NCBI GenBank assembly: GCA_051016155.1
Contig: CP136537.1
Span: 1,302,001-1,366,000 of the forward strand
DNA: 64,000 nt
Source: RCC90-49c sp051016155
GTDB lineage: Bacteria; Bacteroidota; Bacteroidia; Cytophagales; Amoebophilaceae
Reading direction: 5' to 3'
Shown here: in pieces, positions 17,601 through 25,273 of the stretch
Layout: each line of letters starts with the position of its first letter
Numbering within the stretch: the stretch's first letter is position 1
The notes under the pieces: generated by a model
Told to the model about the DNA's origin: nothing
The model's database searches: none
What the model saw: the letters and a program-made list of their open reading frames with translations, nothing else
Position numbers and translations under genes: made by a program

Positions 17601-18566
17601 ATGGCACGAGCAAAGTATTTTTATAATCCAGAAACTTGTAATTACGAAAGAGTAAAAGTTTCAAACTGGACACTTTTCTTCAATCTATTAGGTTTCACAC
17701 TAGTTGCTTTGGCGCTCGCCATTGGCATGTCTCTGAGTTACGCCCACTACTTTGACTCTCCCAAAGAGGTGATGCTCAAACAGCAAGTAGCTACTTTGCA
17801 GAAACATTATCACACCATCCAACAAGAAGTAGAAAGTGGCAAGCAAACCCTGGCCAAGTTGCAGGCACAAGATGAAAAGGTCTATAGGCTTGTATTGGGA
17901 GCAGAGCCTGTGGCAGCATCTGTCAGACAAGCAGGGGCAGGTGGCACAGACCAGTACGCAGACTTGGCCAGCAAGGATGCGCTGATTGCAAGCACTGCTA
18001 AGAAAGTGCACCAACTGAGCCGAGAGCTACATATACAGTTCAAATCTTACGAAGAGATAGCTTCTATGGCCAAAGAAAAGGCTAGAAGATTGGCTGCCCT
18101 ACCTGCTATTTCACCTCTTTCCTATAAAAATGGTTTTTATCTCAGTTCTGGCTTTGGTATGCGGAAACATCCTGTACAGAGGATAGTCAAAATGCACTAT
18201 GGGATAGATCTAGCGGCGAGGAGAGGCACACCTGTCTATGCTACAGGGGCAGGGGTTGTTAAACTAGCAAAAGAAAACGCTCGAGGGTATGGCAAGCATG
18301 TTATGATTGATCATGGGTATGGTTTTAATACGAAATACTGCCACATGCAAAGCTTCCAGGTGAAGGAGGGACAAAGAGTAGAGCGAGGGCAGTGCATAGG
18401 CTATGTGGGAAGTACAGGTACCTCTACATCGCCTCATCTGCATTATGAGGTCCTTAAGCATAATAGACGCGTCAATCCAGTTCTCTTCTTCTTCAATGAT
18501 TTGGATGCAGACCAGTACGAGGAGATGGTAGAGCTGGCTTCTAGAAGGCATCAAACACTTTCCTAG
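17601..18566 (+). CDS. M23 family metalloendopeptidase, membrane anchored
   Basis: M23 enzymes are zinc peptidases that cut peptidoglycan peptide bridges. The 321-residue product has an N-terminal cytosolic tail with one membrane span (residues about 25-48). A periplasmic coiled-coil (about 55-95) is followed by a linker and a C-terminal LytM domain (about 180-300). The zinc ligands are present: HYGIDLAA (HxxxD) and SPHLHYEVL (HxH), with YGKHVMIDHGYG between. Since all ligands are kept, it is predicted active rather than an EnvC-like activator. The downstream MerR gene starts 22 bp later and may be co-transcribed. Confidence 0.9.
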   Translation: MARAKYFYNPETCNYERVKVSNWTLFFNLLGFTLVALALAIGMSLSYAHYFDSPKEVMLKQQVATLQKHYHTIQQEVESGKQTLAKLQAQDEKVYRLVLGAEPVAASVRQAGAGGTDQYADLASKDALIASTAKKVHQLSRELHIQFKSYEEIASMAKEKARRLAALPAISPLSYKNGFYLSSGFGMRKHPVQRIVKMHYGIDLAARRGTPVYATGAGVVKLAKENARGYGKHVMIDHGYGFNTKYCHMQSFQVKEGQRVERGQCIGYVGSTGTSTSPHLHYEVLKHNRRVNPVLFFFNDLDADQYEEMVELASRRHQTLS

Positions 18567-18588
18567 TGTAGCCCCCCCGCGGAGCGTG

Positions 18589-18969
18589 ATGAACGATGTA
18601 TCAAACACTACATCACCTACCCAGACATCCTCTGATGGATACAAGAAATACCATGCGATTGGGGAGGTAGCCCAATTGCTTCAAGTTTCTACTTCGCTCA
18701 TCCGCTTTTGGGAAAAAGAGTTTTCCTCCCTCAAGCCGAAAAAAAACCAACAAGGCACACGCAAATACACTTCAGCAGATATTGCTACTTTGCAGCGAAT
18801 CTATCATCTCGTCAAAGAGCAAGGCTATACGCTACAAGGAGCCAAGGCGGCCTTGAAACGAAATGACAATAAGCCTCTCAGCAACTTAGAGATTATACAC
18901 GCCTTGAAGAACATGAGGGAGTTGTTAGTAGCTTTAAAAAAAGAGCTGCAAAATAGTGGACGAGCATAA
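18589..18969 (+). CDS. MerR family transcriptional regulator
   Basis: The 126-residue product begins with a MerR-type winged helix-turn-helix: YHAIGEVAQLLQVSTSLIRF, WEKEFSSLKPKKNQQGTRKY and TSADIATLQRIYHLVKEQGY. A short dimerisation helix (LEIIHALKNMRELLVALKKE) follows. It lacks a Cys-rich effector domain, so it is probably not a metal sensor. Such small MerR proteins next to M23 genes are common in Bacteroidota (from memory). A GTG at 18586 is an alternative start; the ATG at 18589 is preferred. Confidence 0.85.
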   Translation: MNDVSNTTSPTQTSSDGYKKYHAIGEVAQLLQVSTSLIRFWEKEFSSLKPKKNQQGTRKYTSADIATLQRIYHLVKEQGYTLQGAKAALKRNDNKPLSNLEIIHALKNMRELLVALKKELQNSGRA

Positions 18970-19113
18970 GCAAGGTGACTTTTCTGTGCTAAGCATGCAC
19001 TTCGCTGGGGACCAGCAGCAGCGGATGCTCTCCGTTGTAATAAGCTAACCATACATCCAAGTCCGTCTGTATCTGCTCTATACTTCTATATATCTTCTTG
19101 CCCACGACACAAT

Positions 19114-20411
19114 TTGAGGGCGTTGCAAAACGGTTGTCATTTCTGATTTACCTCTCAAGAGGTTAGTTTTTTTAATAGGGCTCCTCGTTAGCCAACCGCC
19201 TACCTCCTTGTTAAGCACTTATTTGTGATTCTTTGACCTAATAGTGGGTGATAACCAACCAAAAAGGGCGTAACTATCCCACAGAGACTCTTAACGCCAG
19301 GCCTGGAGCGCGGTATAGATTGTAACATAGCGCCTCTAGTACATGCTGACTATGCATTTTTGCCTTCCCTACATAACGCGCGCTGCCCGCCTTGAACCAA
19401 CTCTTTATACTGCCAAACACCCGCTCCACTTTGTAGCGACGCTCCCCTATTAGCCGATTGTACAGACTTGACCAACTGTTTCTTGCCTTCCCTCTTGCTC
19501 GTTTGCGTTGAAGACGGCTCTTGAGTCCCTTACTTTCCAATAACGATTCGTTCGACGCACTACTGTAGCCCTTATCGCCCAATACTTCACTCCCCTTGGG
19601 TAGCTCCACCTGCTCTAATAACCGCGACAGATGTTGGCTTTCGTGCTCACTTGCCTTACTCGTATGAACTGATAACACCAACCCGTTCTCTGCTTCTACT
19701 AGATAGTGACGCTTATAGCCATAATACAGCTCATTACCCCGCTTCACCCAACTCGCCTCTTGATCTACTCCTTTTTGCTTGACTTCTTCCAAGGGAGGCC
19801 TATACTCCCCTGTTGGCAAAGCATATATCTTTTTTCCTTTCGGGCGGCGCGCTGTTGGCGTAATAGAAGCGTCTACTATGGTTCCTTTTTGGATCAGTAA
19901 GCCAAGGATTTCCAATTGCCTATTGACTTCTAGTAGAAGAAGCTGGTAGGCCTCTGCTTGGGTCAAGACCTTCCTAAAGCGAGAGATCACACTGTGATCA
20001 GGGGTAGGATGGTCAGCATTGAGCCCACAGAACTTCTTGAAGGAGCTCCTGTCGTCGAGTTGATCTTCGATTTGATAGTCGCTTAATCCGTACCAGGTCT
20101 GCAAGAGGGACATTTTAAAGAGCAAGAGAGGAGGATAGGCGCTTCTTCCTTCTTGCGCCTGCCCCTTAGTGTAGTATTGAGTGAGGAGGTTTTCAATAGG
20201 CTTCCAATCGATAATCTGGTTGATTTGCTGTAGTTGATGATGGGTTCTATTGTTGGGCTGCATAGCAAGGTCAGCAAAAGAGAGTTGTTTGTTGTGGAGC
20301 ATTGGCATATTGAGCAAGGTTTCAAGGCTACAGAAAGTGTTCGCTGTTCTGAAAATACCTTTTATGCCGCTTTTAAGCAAACATTTTAAGCCGTTTTGCA
20401 ACGGCCTCAAT
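19114..20411 (-). mobile_element. IS5-family element, copy 1, inserted in IS481
   Basis: The ends carry inverted repeats: TTGAGGGCGTTGCAAAACGG on the left and TTGAGGCCGTTGCAAAACGG on the right in reverse. The flanks repeat TTCTTGCCCACGACACAAT directly (19095-19113 and 20412-20430). Those 19 bp are host IS481 sequence, because the second IS5 copy at 37990 lacks them. The transposase frame inside is intact. Confidence 0.85.
19274..20308 (-). CDS. IS5-family transposase
   Basis: The DDE transposase moves the surrounding element. Starting at MPMLHNKQLSFADLAMQ the product is 344 residues. It has the N-terminal DUF772 region (SLLQTWYGLSDYQIEDQLDD, then RSSFKKFCGLNADHPTPDHS) and a DDE core with GTIVDASITPTARRPKGKK, HYLVEAENGLVLSVHTSKAS, VLGDKGYSSASNESLL and the late block GERRYKVERVFGSIKSWFKA. 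The frame is open further upstream to 20533 through the terminal repeat into IS481 coding sequence, creating an accidental fusion ORF; the native start is the ATG at 20308. It is the intact relative of the broken copy at 38089. Confidence 0.88.
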   Translation of the reverse strand: MPMLHNKQLSFADLAMQPNNRTHHQLQQINQIIDWKPIENLLTQYYTKGQAQEGRSAYPPLLLFKMSLLQTWYGLSDYQIEDQLDDRSSFKKFCGLNADHPTPDHSVISRFRKVLTQAEAYQLLLLEVNRQLEILGLLIQKGTIVDASITPTARRPKGKKIYALPTGEYRPPLEEVKQKGVDQEASWVKRGNELYYGYKRHYLVEAENGLVLSVHTSKASEHESQHLSRLLEQVELPKGSEVLGDKGYSSASNESLLESKGLKSRLQRKRARGKARNSWSSLYNRLIGERRYKVERVFGSIKSWFKAGSARYVGKAKMHSQHVLEALCYNLYRAPGLALRVSVG

Positions 20412-20717
20412 TTCTTGCCCACGACACAATCAAAGAACTCCTGCTTCTTCGTCTTGTTGAATCGTTCACCTATTCCGTTGCTCTGCGGAGGGTAAGCGCG
20501 CCTCATGCTATAACTTAGCCCTTCGACCGACAAGAATAGCTCATAGGCATGGTTCTACAGTTTGCCTTTGTACTCTGGCCCTCTCTCTGTTAGGATACGT
20601 AAGATAGGCACCCCTTGCTGTTTATACCAAGGGATAACGCGATCATCGAGCATCGCATCGCTCCTTTCGCTGTCTTTAATTTAACCAGCGTCAGATTAAA
20701 TTTTAACTACTACAACA

Positions 20718-20776
20718 ATATGCAACACAACTAACAGGCTTTTGCTATTCCGTTGACCATAGCTGGTATAAAACAC
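20718..20776 (+). repeat. 59-bp repeat, perfect inverted match to 39282-39340
   Basis: The segment starts ATATGCAACACAACTAACAG and ends GCTGGTATAAAACAC. Its reverse complement is identical over 59 bp to 39282-39340, with no similarity beyond either end. Here it abuts the IS481 end; at the other site it abuts an IS5 end and lies upstream of a lipoprotein gene. Confidence 0.8.
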
Positions 20777-20805
20777 CAATACATCTATGTGCCTCTTGCC
20801 CTTAC

Positions 20806-22089
20806 TCAATAACACAACGTACATCCTCCTCTGAACATCAACCCTTCTTCCGCCACTACGCCTTCTGCAAAACCTTGGGTTTTGTACAGCACAGCGGCGT
20901 TCAGGGAGAACATTTCTGTGAGTTGGAGTTGATTGCTGAGGCCTACTAGGCCGCCCCAGTGGTTTTTATCCTCAACAGGCTTGTGCGTCTCGAACTGCAA
21001 AGAGGGCTGGCACCATAGATGCCCCTCTACGTCCAGTCCATAATTTTTATAATTCCAGAGTTGGTGGGTTTTTATGTGCACCCCTCCATAGCCATTGGAA
21101 TAAAAAGGCGACTTGCCTCCTTCCAGGCTCACCAAGAATGTTTTGTTATTGTACCCGATGTAGTTGTCTAGATAATACATGAGCCCAAAAGGCGTTAAGC
21201 CCATTCTGATGATAGGCATGTAATTAGTGTCACCCCATTTCAGCTGAGGAATAGAGCATGTGCGTTGGCCTTGAAAAATATGGGCATAAAAAGACCATAT
21301 AGACATGTATAAGATGGGGTTCAGAAAGAAGGTAAGAGAAGCCCACTGCAAGTCGTTCAAATAGATACCTTCAGTACTATGCTTTTTATTGATTTTTTCT
21401 AGATAAACCTCAATGTCTCCTTGCATAGAAGTAGCTGTGCCACCTGTTCCCGAATCACGGGTTATAACTATGTAACCCAAAAGATTGGTAAAGGCCTTGA
21501 AAAAAAGATTGTAATCCCGATAGTCTAAGGCGCCACGACTGAAACGCTGTAGGACGAGCTCGTTGGCCAGTACACTGTTGGCTTCATTGCCAGCGATGAC
21601 TTCTAACAATGCTTCATCAGTAGATGTTGCTTTTTCTGTACTTCCATAGCTTGTATATCCCCCTAGCCCATTGACAGGGCTTAAGAAAACAGGGATACCG
21701 CCAAAAAGAAGAAACAAGCCGTAGCCGCTGACTGGCCTATCAAAACTTCTGCGCCTAAAACCATGCCCATTGACTTCATGGCTAGTGAGCATCAATAGGT
21801 CATTGACAATATTGTTCCAAACACTGCTTAGATAGCACCTCCCCAAGCTGGTAGGCGTGCGTGGAGGAAATAAGTAGTCTTCTGCTTCGCTCAAGAGTAT
21901 TCTGCCAGACATGAGGCAAGGAGAGGAAGCATAGGGAGACATGTAGCGATCAAAGAGAAAGCTATGCACTTGTCTTTCTTCTTGAGTAGCCTGATGCCTC
22001 TGCTGTGTGGCGTGCACGTGTGTAGGTAGCCATAGAAGGCTAAGGTAGAGGAGGAATAGAGTGCTTAATCTTTGTCTGTAGATGATCAT
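20806..22089 (-). CDS. Exported protein with an HEVxGH motif and a beta-barrel-like C-terminus
   Basis: The 427-residue product has a signal peptide (RLSTLFLLYLSLLWLPTHVHA). A conserved YMSPYASSPCLMSGR-type segment is followed by a central TSHEVNGHGFRRRS motif, then hydrophobic stretches (LFGGIPVFLSP; ILYMSIWSFYAHIF). The C-terminal 150 residues are rich in alternating aromatic/polar residues (NKTFLVSLEGGKSPFYSNGY, then LWNYKNYGLDVEGHLW) and end in Tyr, as outer-membrane barrels do. The H-E-x-x-G-H spacing is not the classical HExxH of zinc peptidases, so protease activity is only a possibility. It is a tandem paralogue of the gene at 22222. I do not recognise a named family. Confidence 0.65.
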   Translation of the reverse strand: MIIYRQRLSTLFLLYLSLLWLPTHVHATQQRHQATQEERQVHSFLFDRYMSPYASSPCLMSGRILLSEAEDYLFPPRTPTSLGRCYLSSVWNNIVNDLLMLTSHEVNGHGFRRRSFDRPVSGYGLFLLFGGIPVFLSPVNGLGGYTSYGSTEKATSTDEALLEVIAGNEANSVLANELVLQRFSRGALDYRDYNLFFKAFTNLLGYIVITRDSGTGGTATSMQGDIEVYLEKINKKHSTEGIYLNDLQWASLTFFLNPILYMSIWSFYAHIFQGQRTCSIPQLKWGDTNYMPIIRMGLTPFGLMYYLDNYIGYNNKTFLVSLEGGKSPFYSNGYGGVHIKTHQLWNYKNYGLDVEGHLWCQPSLQFETHKPVEDKNHWGGLVGLSNQLQLTEMFSLNAAVLYKTQGFAEGVVAEEGLMFRGGCTLCY

Positions 22090-22221
22090 TTATATTGAGT
22101 TTTCCTACAAATATCCCCCTTCTTTAGAATACAGTAACAGTGCCCTTCTTGACCCCCCTGAACAATATACAATAGTCTGCTATGTTTGAAATATTACAAA
22201 ATCAACGTTGCTTGCTCTTAC

Positions 22222-23457
22222 TCAATAACACAACGTAAATCCTCCTCTAAATACCAGCCCTTTGTCTGCCACCACGCCTTCTGCAAAACCTAGAGTTTTG
22301 TACAGTACAGCAGCGTTCAGGGAGAACATTTCTGTGAGTTGAAGCTGATTACTGAGGCCTACCAGGCCGCCCCAGTGGTTCTTATCTTCAACAGGCCCGT
22401 GCGTCTCGAGCTGCAAAGAGGGCTGGCACCATAGATGCCCCTCTACGTCTAGGCCGTAATTTTTGTAATGCCAGAGTTGATGGGTCTTCACCTGCACCCC
22501 TCCATAGCCATTGGAATAAAAAGGCGACTTGCCTCCTTCCAGGCTCACCAAGAATGTTTTGTTATTGTACCCAATGTAGTTGTCCAGATAATACATGAGC
22601 CCAAAAGGCGTTAAGCCTGCTCTGATGATGGGCATGTAGGCAACATTATTAAAGTCAAGATGGGGAATAGTGTAGGCATCTTGCCCTGTGAAGAGATAGC
22701 CCCAATAAGACCACCAAGAAACGTAGAGGATAGGATTGAGCAAAAAAATCACTGCAGCGTTCTCCAGCATGTCCAGCTTCATCTCATCCGAATGGTGTTT
22801 TGCATTAATACCTTCAATGTATTTCACTATGTCATTTCCTGGCATATTACGGCTTTCTTTACTGAGAGAAGTAGACAAAATATATTTGGGCAGGTCAAAA
22901 CAAGTATTGTAGAAGAGCTCGTAAGTTCTGCCCCCCCAAGTACGCTGCTTAAAGCCCTGTAGAAGCATTGCTTGCGCAAAAACACTATTGGTTTCAATTC
23001 CACCTATATTTACCAACACTTCTCTGTCTACAGGAGCTCCTTGAAAAGGCTCGAAAAAGGTCGCAGCTCCTCCCAATAAAGTGAACGAGTATTCTAGTAC
23101 GGGCTGCTTTAGGCTTCTGAGCCTAAAGCCATGCCCAAAAACTTCATGATTGACATTGGCCAACAAGTTATTGGAGATCGCGTTAGCTACACTGCTACCA
23201 ATTCTTCCCCAAACTGTGTACTTCGATCGATCAGAGAACCAGTGATCTTCTACCTCGCTCAACATAGCTCTACCCGATATGAACAAGGAAGCAGCTGCAC
23301 AAGGAGACATGTAGCGATCAAAGAGGAAATAATGTTCTTGCTTCTCTTTTTGAGCAGCCCTACGTTGCTTCCGCGCAGCGTGTGCGTGTGTAGGTAGCCA
23401 TAGAAGGCTGAGATAGAGGACAAGTAAAGTGCCTAATCTTTGTCTGTGAATAGCCAT
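22222..23457 (-). CDS. Exported protein with an HEVxGH motif, tandem paralogue
   Basis: The 411-residue product shares organisation with the neighbour at 20806: signal peptide RLGTLLVLYLSLLWLPTHAHA, YMSPCAAASLFISGRAMLSE, NHEVFGHGFRLRSLKQP, TFFEPFQGAP and the C-terminal barrel-like region. The final 140 residues are nearly identical to the neighbour (for example MYYLDNYIGYNNKTFLVSLE), while the middle thirds have diverged strongly. The motif histidines and glutamate are kept in both copies, which supports a functional role for that site. About 130 bp separate the two genes; they may share a transcript. Confidence 0.65.
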   Translation of the reverse strand: MAIHRQRLGTLLVLYLSLLWLPTHAHAARKQRRAAQKEKQEHYFLFDRYMSPCAAASLFISGRAMLSEVEDHWFSDRSKYTVWGRIGSSVANAISNNLLANVNHEVFGHGFRLRSLKQPVLEYSFTLLGGAATFFEPFQGAPVDREVLVNIGGIETNSVFAQAMLLQGFKQRTWGGRTYELFYNTCFDLPKYILSTSLSKESRNMPGNDIVKYIEGINAKHHSDEMKLDMLENAAVIFLLNPILYVSWWSYWGYLFTGQDAYTIPHLDFNNVAYMPIIRAGLTPFGLMYYLDNYIGYNNKTFLVSLEGGKSPFYSNGYGGVQVKTHQLWHYKNYGLDVEGHLWCQPSLQLETHGPVEDKNHWGGLVGLSNQLQLTEMFSLNAAVLYKTLGFAEGVVADKGLVFRGGFTLCY

Positions 23458-23489
23458 GTTTTTTGGATAAAAATTGTGGCCAAAGATAC

Positions 23490-24881
23490 CTATGGTTTGC
23501 CCCAGCGCCTAATAGTATAAACACCCAGATAAACCAGCGGTGTATTCAATAGTGTAAAAGCTACCTTAAAGCCATACTCATTGACCATAATAGCGTACCA
23601 TGCAGCCCAAGGCAAAGGCGCTATCTCCTTGTTCCAGTCCAAAGCAGGCCATACCACCCACGCAATAAGTCCAAAGAGCAACGTATCTATTCCTTGGCTG
23701 AGCAGTGTAGAGACATTGTTACGGAGCCAGAGGTACCGGCCTTGCGTTATTTGGCGGACCCAGTTGAATATATAAATATCAGTGAATTGTGCTACGCAAT
23801 AGGCAGCCATGGAGCCTAGCACGATGCCTGGTGTGAAGCCAAATATGCGCTCAAAAGTGGCCTGATCAACAGGGGATGAGGCACAAGTAGGTAGCCAGCT
23901 GATGAATAGCACCATAACGGTCATGAAGAGGCTCATCACCAGTCCCACCCAGACCGCCAGTTGCGCTCTTTTTGCTCCATAGAGTTCTGAAAGAAGGTCG
24001 ATCAATGAAAAAGTGAAGGGATAAGTGAGTGCCCCTGCTGTGAGCACCACAGGCCCTAGCCTCAAGTATTTGACAGTGATGACGTTCGTAAGCAGTAGAA
24101 AAGCGATAAAAATACCCACCAGCAGCACGTACGCTCCTGTAGCCCTGCTAGGGCTTCTTGTCCTGAAATTCGCTGCTGAAGTGGCACCTTGCAGTCCAAT
24201 CCATTGTTGGGCCAGGTGTACGCCTACATATACCAAAGGAGTACCCAGGAGCACGAGCAGGCCACTGAAGATCAACTGCCTATCCATCATTCCCAGCCCC
24301 AGCAGGGGGCGCTGCATGCTGTTGCCTATAATAGAACGCATGCTCGCAGAGGCTACTTCAAATAGCACAGTATTGATGAGCTGTGCACACCAGGCAGCGC
24401 CACTGCTTCGGAACCCAAGACGCTTTGGGCCCCAGTTTTCTCTTAGTTGTTCGAAGAGATATAGATTCGAAAGTTGTGCTATCCAGTAGGCTAGTAGCGA
24501 ACTCACAGTTGTGCCCCAGGCTCCACCAAAAACTTGGTCAAAGACAACGGTATCTACAGGCGAAGTAGCTGCTGTGGGTACGCCACTGGCCATGCCTAGC
24601 AACAGCACAACCAGTAGGCTGACAATAGCTCCGTGGCTGATCAACATGCTTGCCTGCCTGGGCCCATGTACCTCAGCGACGATATGGACAATCAAGAAGG
24701 TGAGGGGATAGATGAGGGTGCTACAAGAAAAGGGCAAGCCCCCCAAGAGCAACCATTTGCCTGCCACTACGTGAGCCATCACCCAAGCTGCCACCAAAAT
24801 GCTAGCTAGAACTGCCATTGCCTGCTCTGCCCTCGTGTCAGTGGAGTTGTTGGGTGTAGATAGCTTGGAGATTGAATGCAT
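23490..24881 (-). CDS. Fused double VUT (YhhQ-type) queuosine-precursor transporter
   Basis: VUT/YhhQ proteins (DUF165) import queuosine precursors such as preQ0, preQ1 or queuine across the inner membrane. A single unit is normally about 220 residues; this 463-residue protein contains two in tandem. Unit 1 (about 20-215) has STLIYPLTFLIVHIVAEVHG, TSPVDTVVFDQVFGGAWGT and AYWIAQLSNLYLFEQLR. Unit 2 (about 250-455) has GALTYPFTFSLIDLLSELYG, SSPVDQATFERIFGFTPGI and AYCVAQFTDIYIFNWVR. Both keep the family's acidic pair and the AQxxxxYxF helix. Unit 1 is more divergent. In an intracellular bacterium, uptake of host queuine is the likely use; tgt is not in the window. Confidence 0.82.
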   Translation of the reverse strand: MHSISKLSTPNNSTDTRAEQAMAVLASILVAAWVMAHVVAGKWLLLGGLPFSCSTLIYPLTFLIVHIVAEVHGPRQASMLISHGAIVSLLVVLLLGMASGVPTAATSPVDTVVFDQVFGGAWGTTVSSLLAYWIAQLSNLYLFEQLRENWGPKRLGFRSSGAAWCAQLINTVLFEVASASMRSIIGNSMQRPLLGLGMMDRQLIFSGLLVLLGTPLVYVGVHLAQQWIGLQGATSAANFRTRSPSRATGAYVLLVGIFIAFLLLTNVITVKYLRLGPVVLTAGALTYPFTFSLIDLLSELYGAKRAQLAVWVGLVMSLFMTVMVLFISWLPTCASSPVDQATFERIFGFTPGIVLGSMAAYCVAQFTDIYIFNWVRQITQGRYLWLRNNVSTLLSQGIDTLLFGLIAWVVWPALDWNKEIAPLPWAAWYAIMVNEYGFKVAFTLLNTPLVYLGVYTIRRWGKP

Positions 24882-25273
24882 AAGGCTTCTTGAGGCTTCA
24901 TTAGCCAGGACAAGAGAGTAACTTCGTAGAAAGTATCTGCCAAGCTACTCGTAATCAGACTGCAAAGATAGGCGCTTCGCTGCATCTATGGGCCGAGACC
25001 ATCATTATTGGCTGATTTGGTGACTGAATCAGTTTATGATTTAAAAACTGTTTTTAAGCTTGTAAAAGCATATTTTTGCAATGCCTATGGAATATTAGAT
25101 GCATTTTCTAACAAGTGCATGCCACCCCGTTGATCACTCAGCTTAGTGACTCCACCAAAATATTGGTAGCTTTACGGGCCAAAATGCATGGTACAATCGA
25201 TGTTCCCTTTACTTGCTATGATCAGCGTGTTTTTACCTCCTCCACCGAGGCTTCACCTCAAAAATTTATCGGT
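24882..25273. other. Intergenic region upstream of the Dcu carrier
   Basis: No gene is supported here. The region holds a member of the dispersed 8-bp-periodic repeat (24995-25110). The Dcu frame is also open upstream from 25115 to 25273, but that extension has no hydrophobic or family-like sequence. Confidence 0.5.
24995..25110 (+). repeat. Dispersed 8-bp-periodic intergenic repeat, divergent copy
   Basis: It begins GAGACCATCATTATTGGCTG and continues with TGATTTGGTGACTGAATC-type octamers and an A-rich tail. The segment TATTAGATGCATTTTCTAACA at its end mirrors TATTGGATGCATTTTGTGACA downstream of the copy at 945. It precedes the Dcu gene. Confidence 0.5.

Larger units (their letters stand above)
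19020..20717 (-). pseudogene. Decayed IS481 element, split by an IS5 insertion
   Basis: Two pieces of an IS481 transposase flank the IS5 element. The right piece (20412-20690) encodes the integrase-core end (RRAYPPQSNGIGERFNKTKK, then QEFFDCVVGK). The left piece (about 19020-19113) continues the same protein after the insertion point (KIYRSIEQIQTDLDVWLAYY). At about 20668 the coding sequence jumps straight to the element end (TTTAACCAGCGTCAGATTAA), so roughly 620 bp present in the copy at 1-808 are missing. The element cannot encode an active transposase. Confidence 0.75.

Noticed and set aside
20308..20533. IS481-IS5 fusion transposase
   Set aside because: The open frame through the IS5 terminal repeat joins two elements by chance; the native IS5 start is at 20308.
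23581..24711. Several plus-strand open frames within the VUT transporter gene
   Set aside because: They are antisense shadows of a strongly supported membrane protein; their sequences lack any family pattern.
25115..25273. N-terminal extension of the Dcu carrier
   Set aside because: The added 53 residues are hydrophilic and do not fit the family start; the ATG at 25274 gives the normal length.
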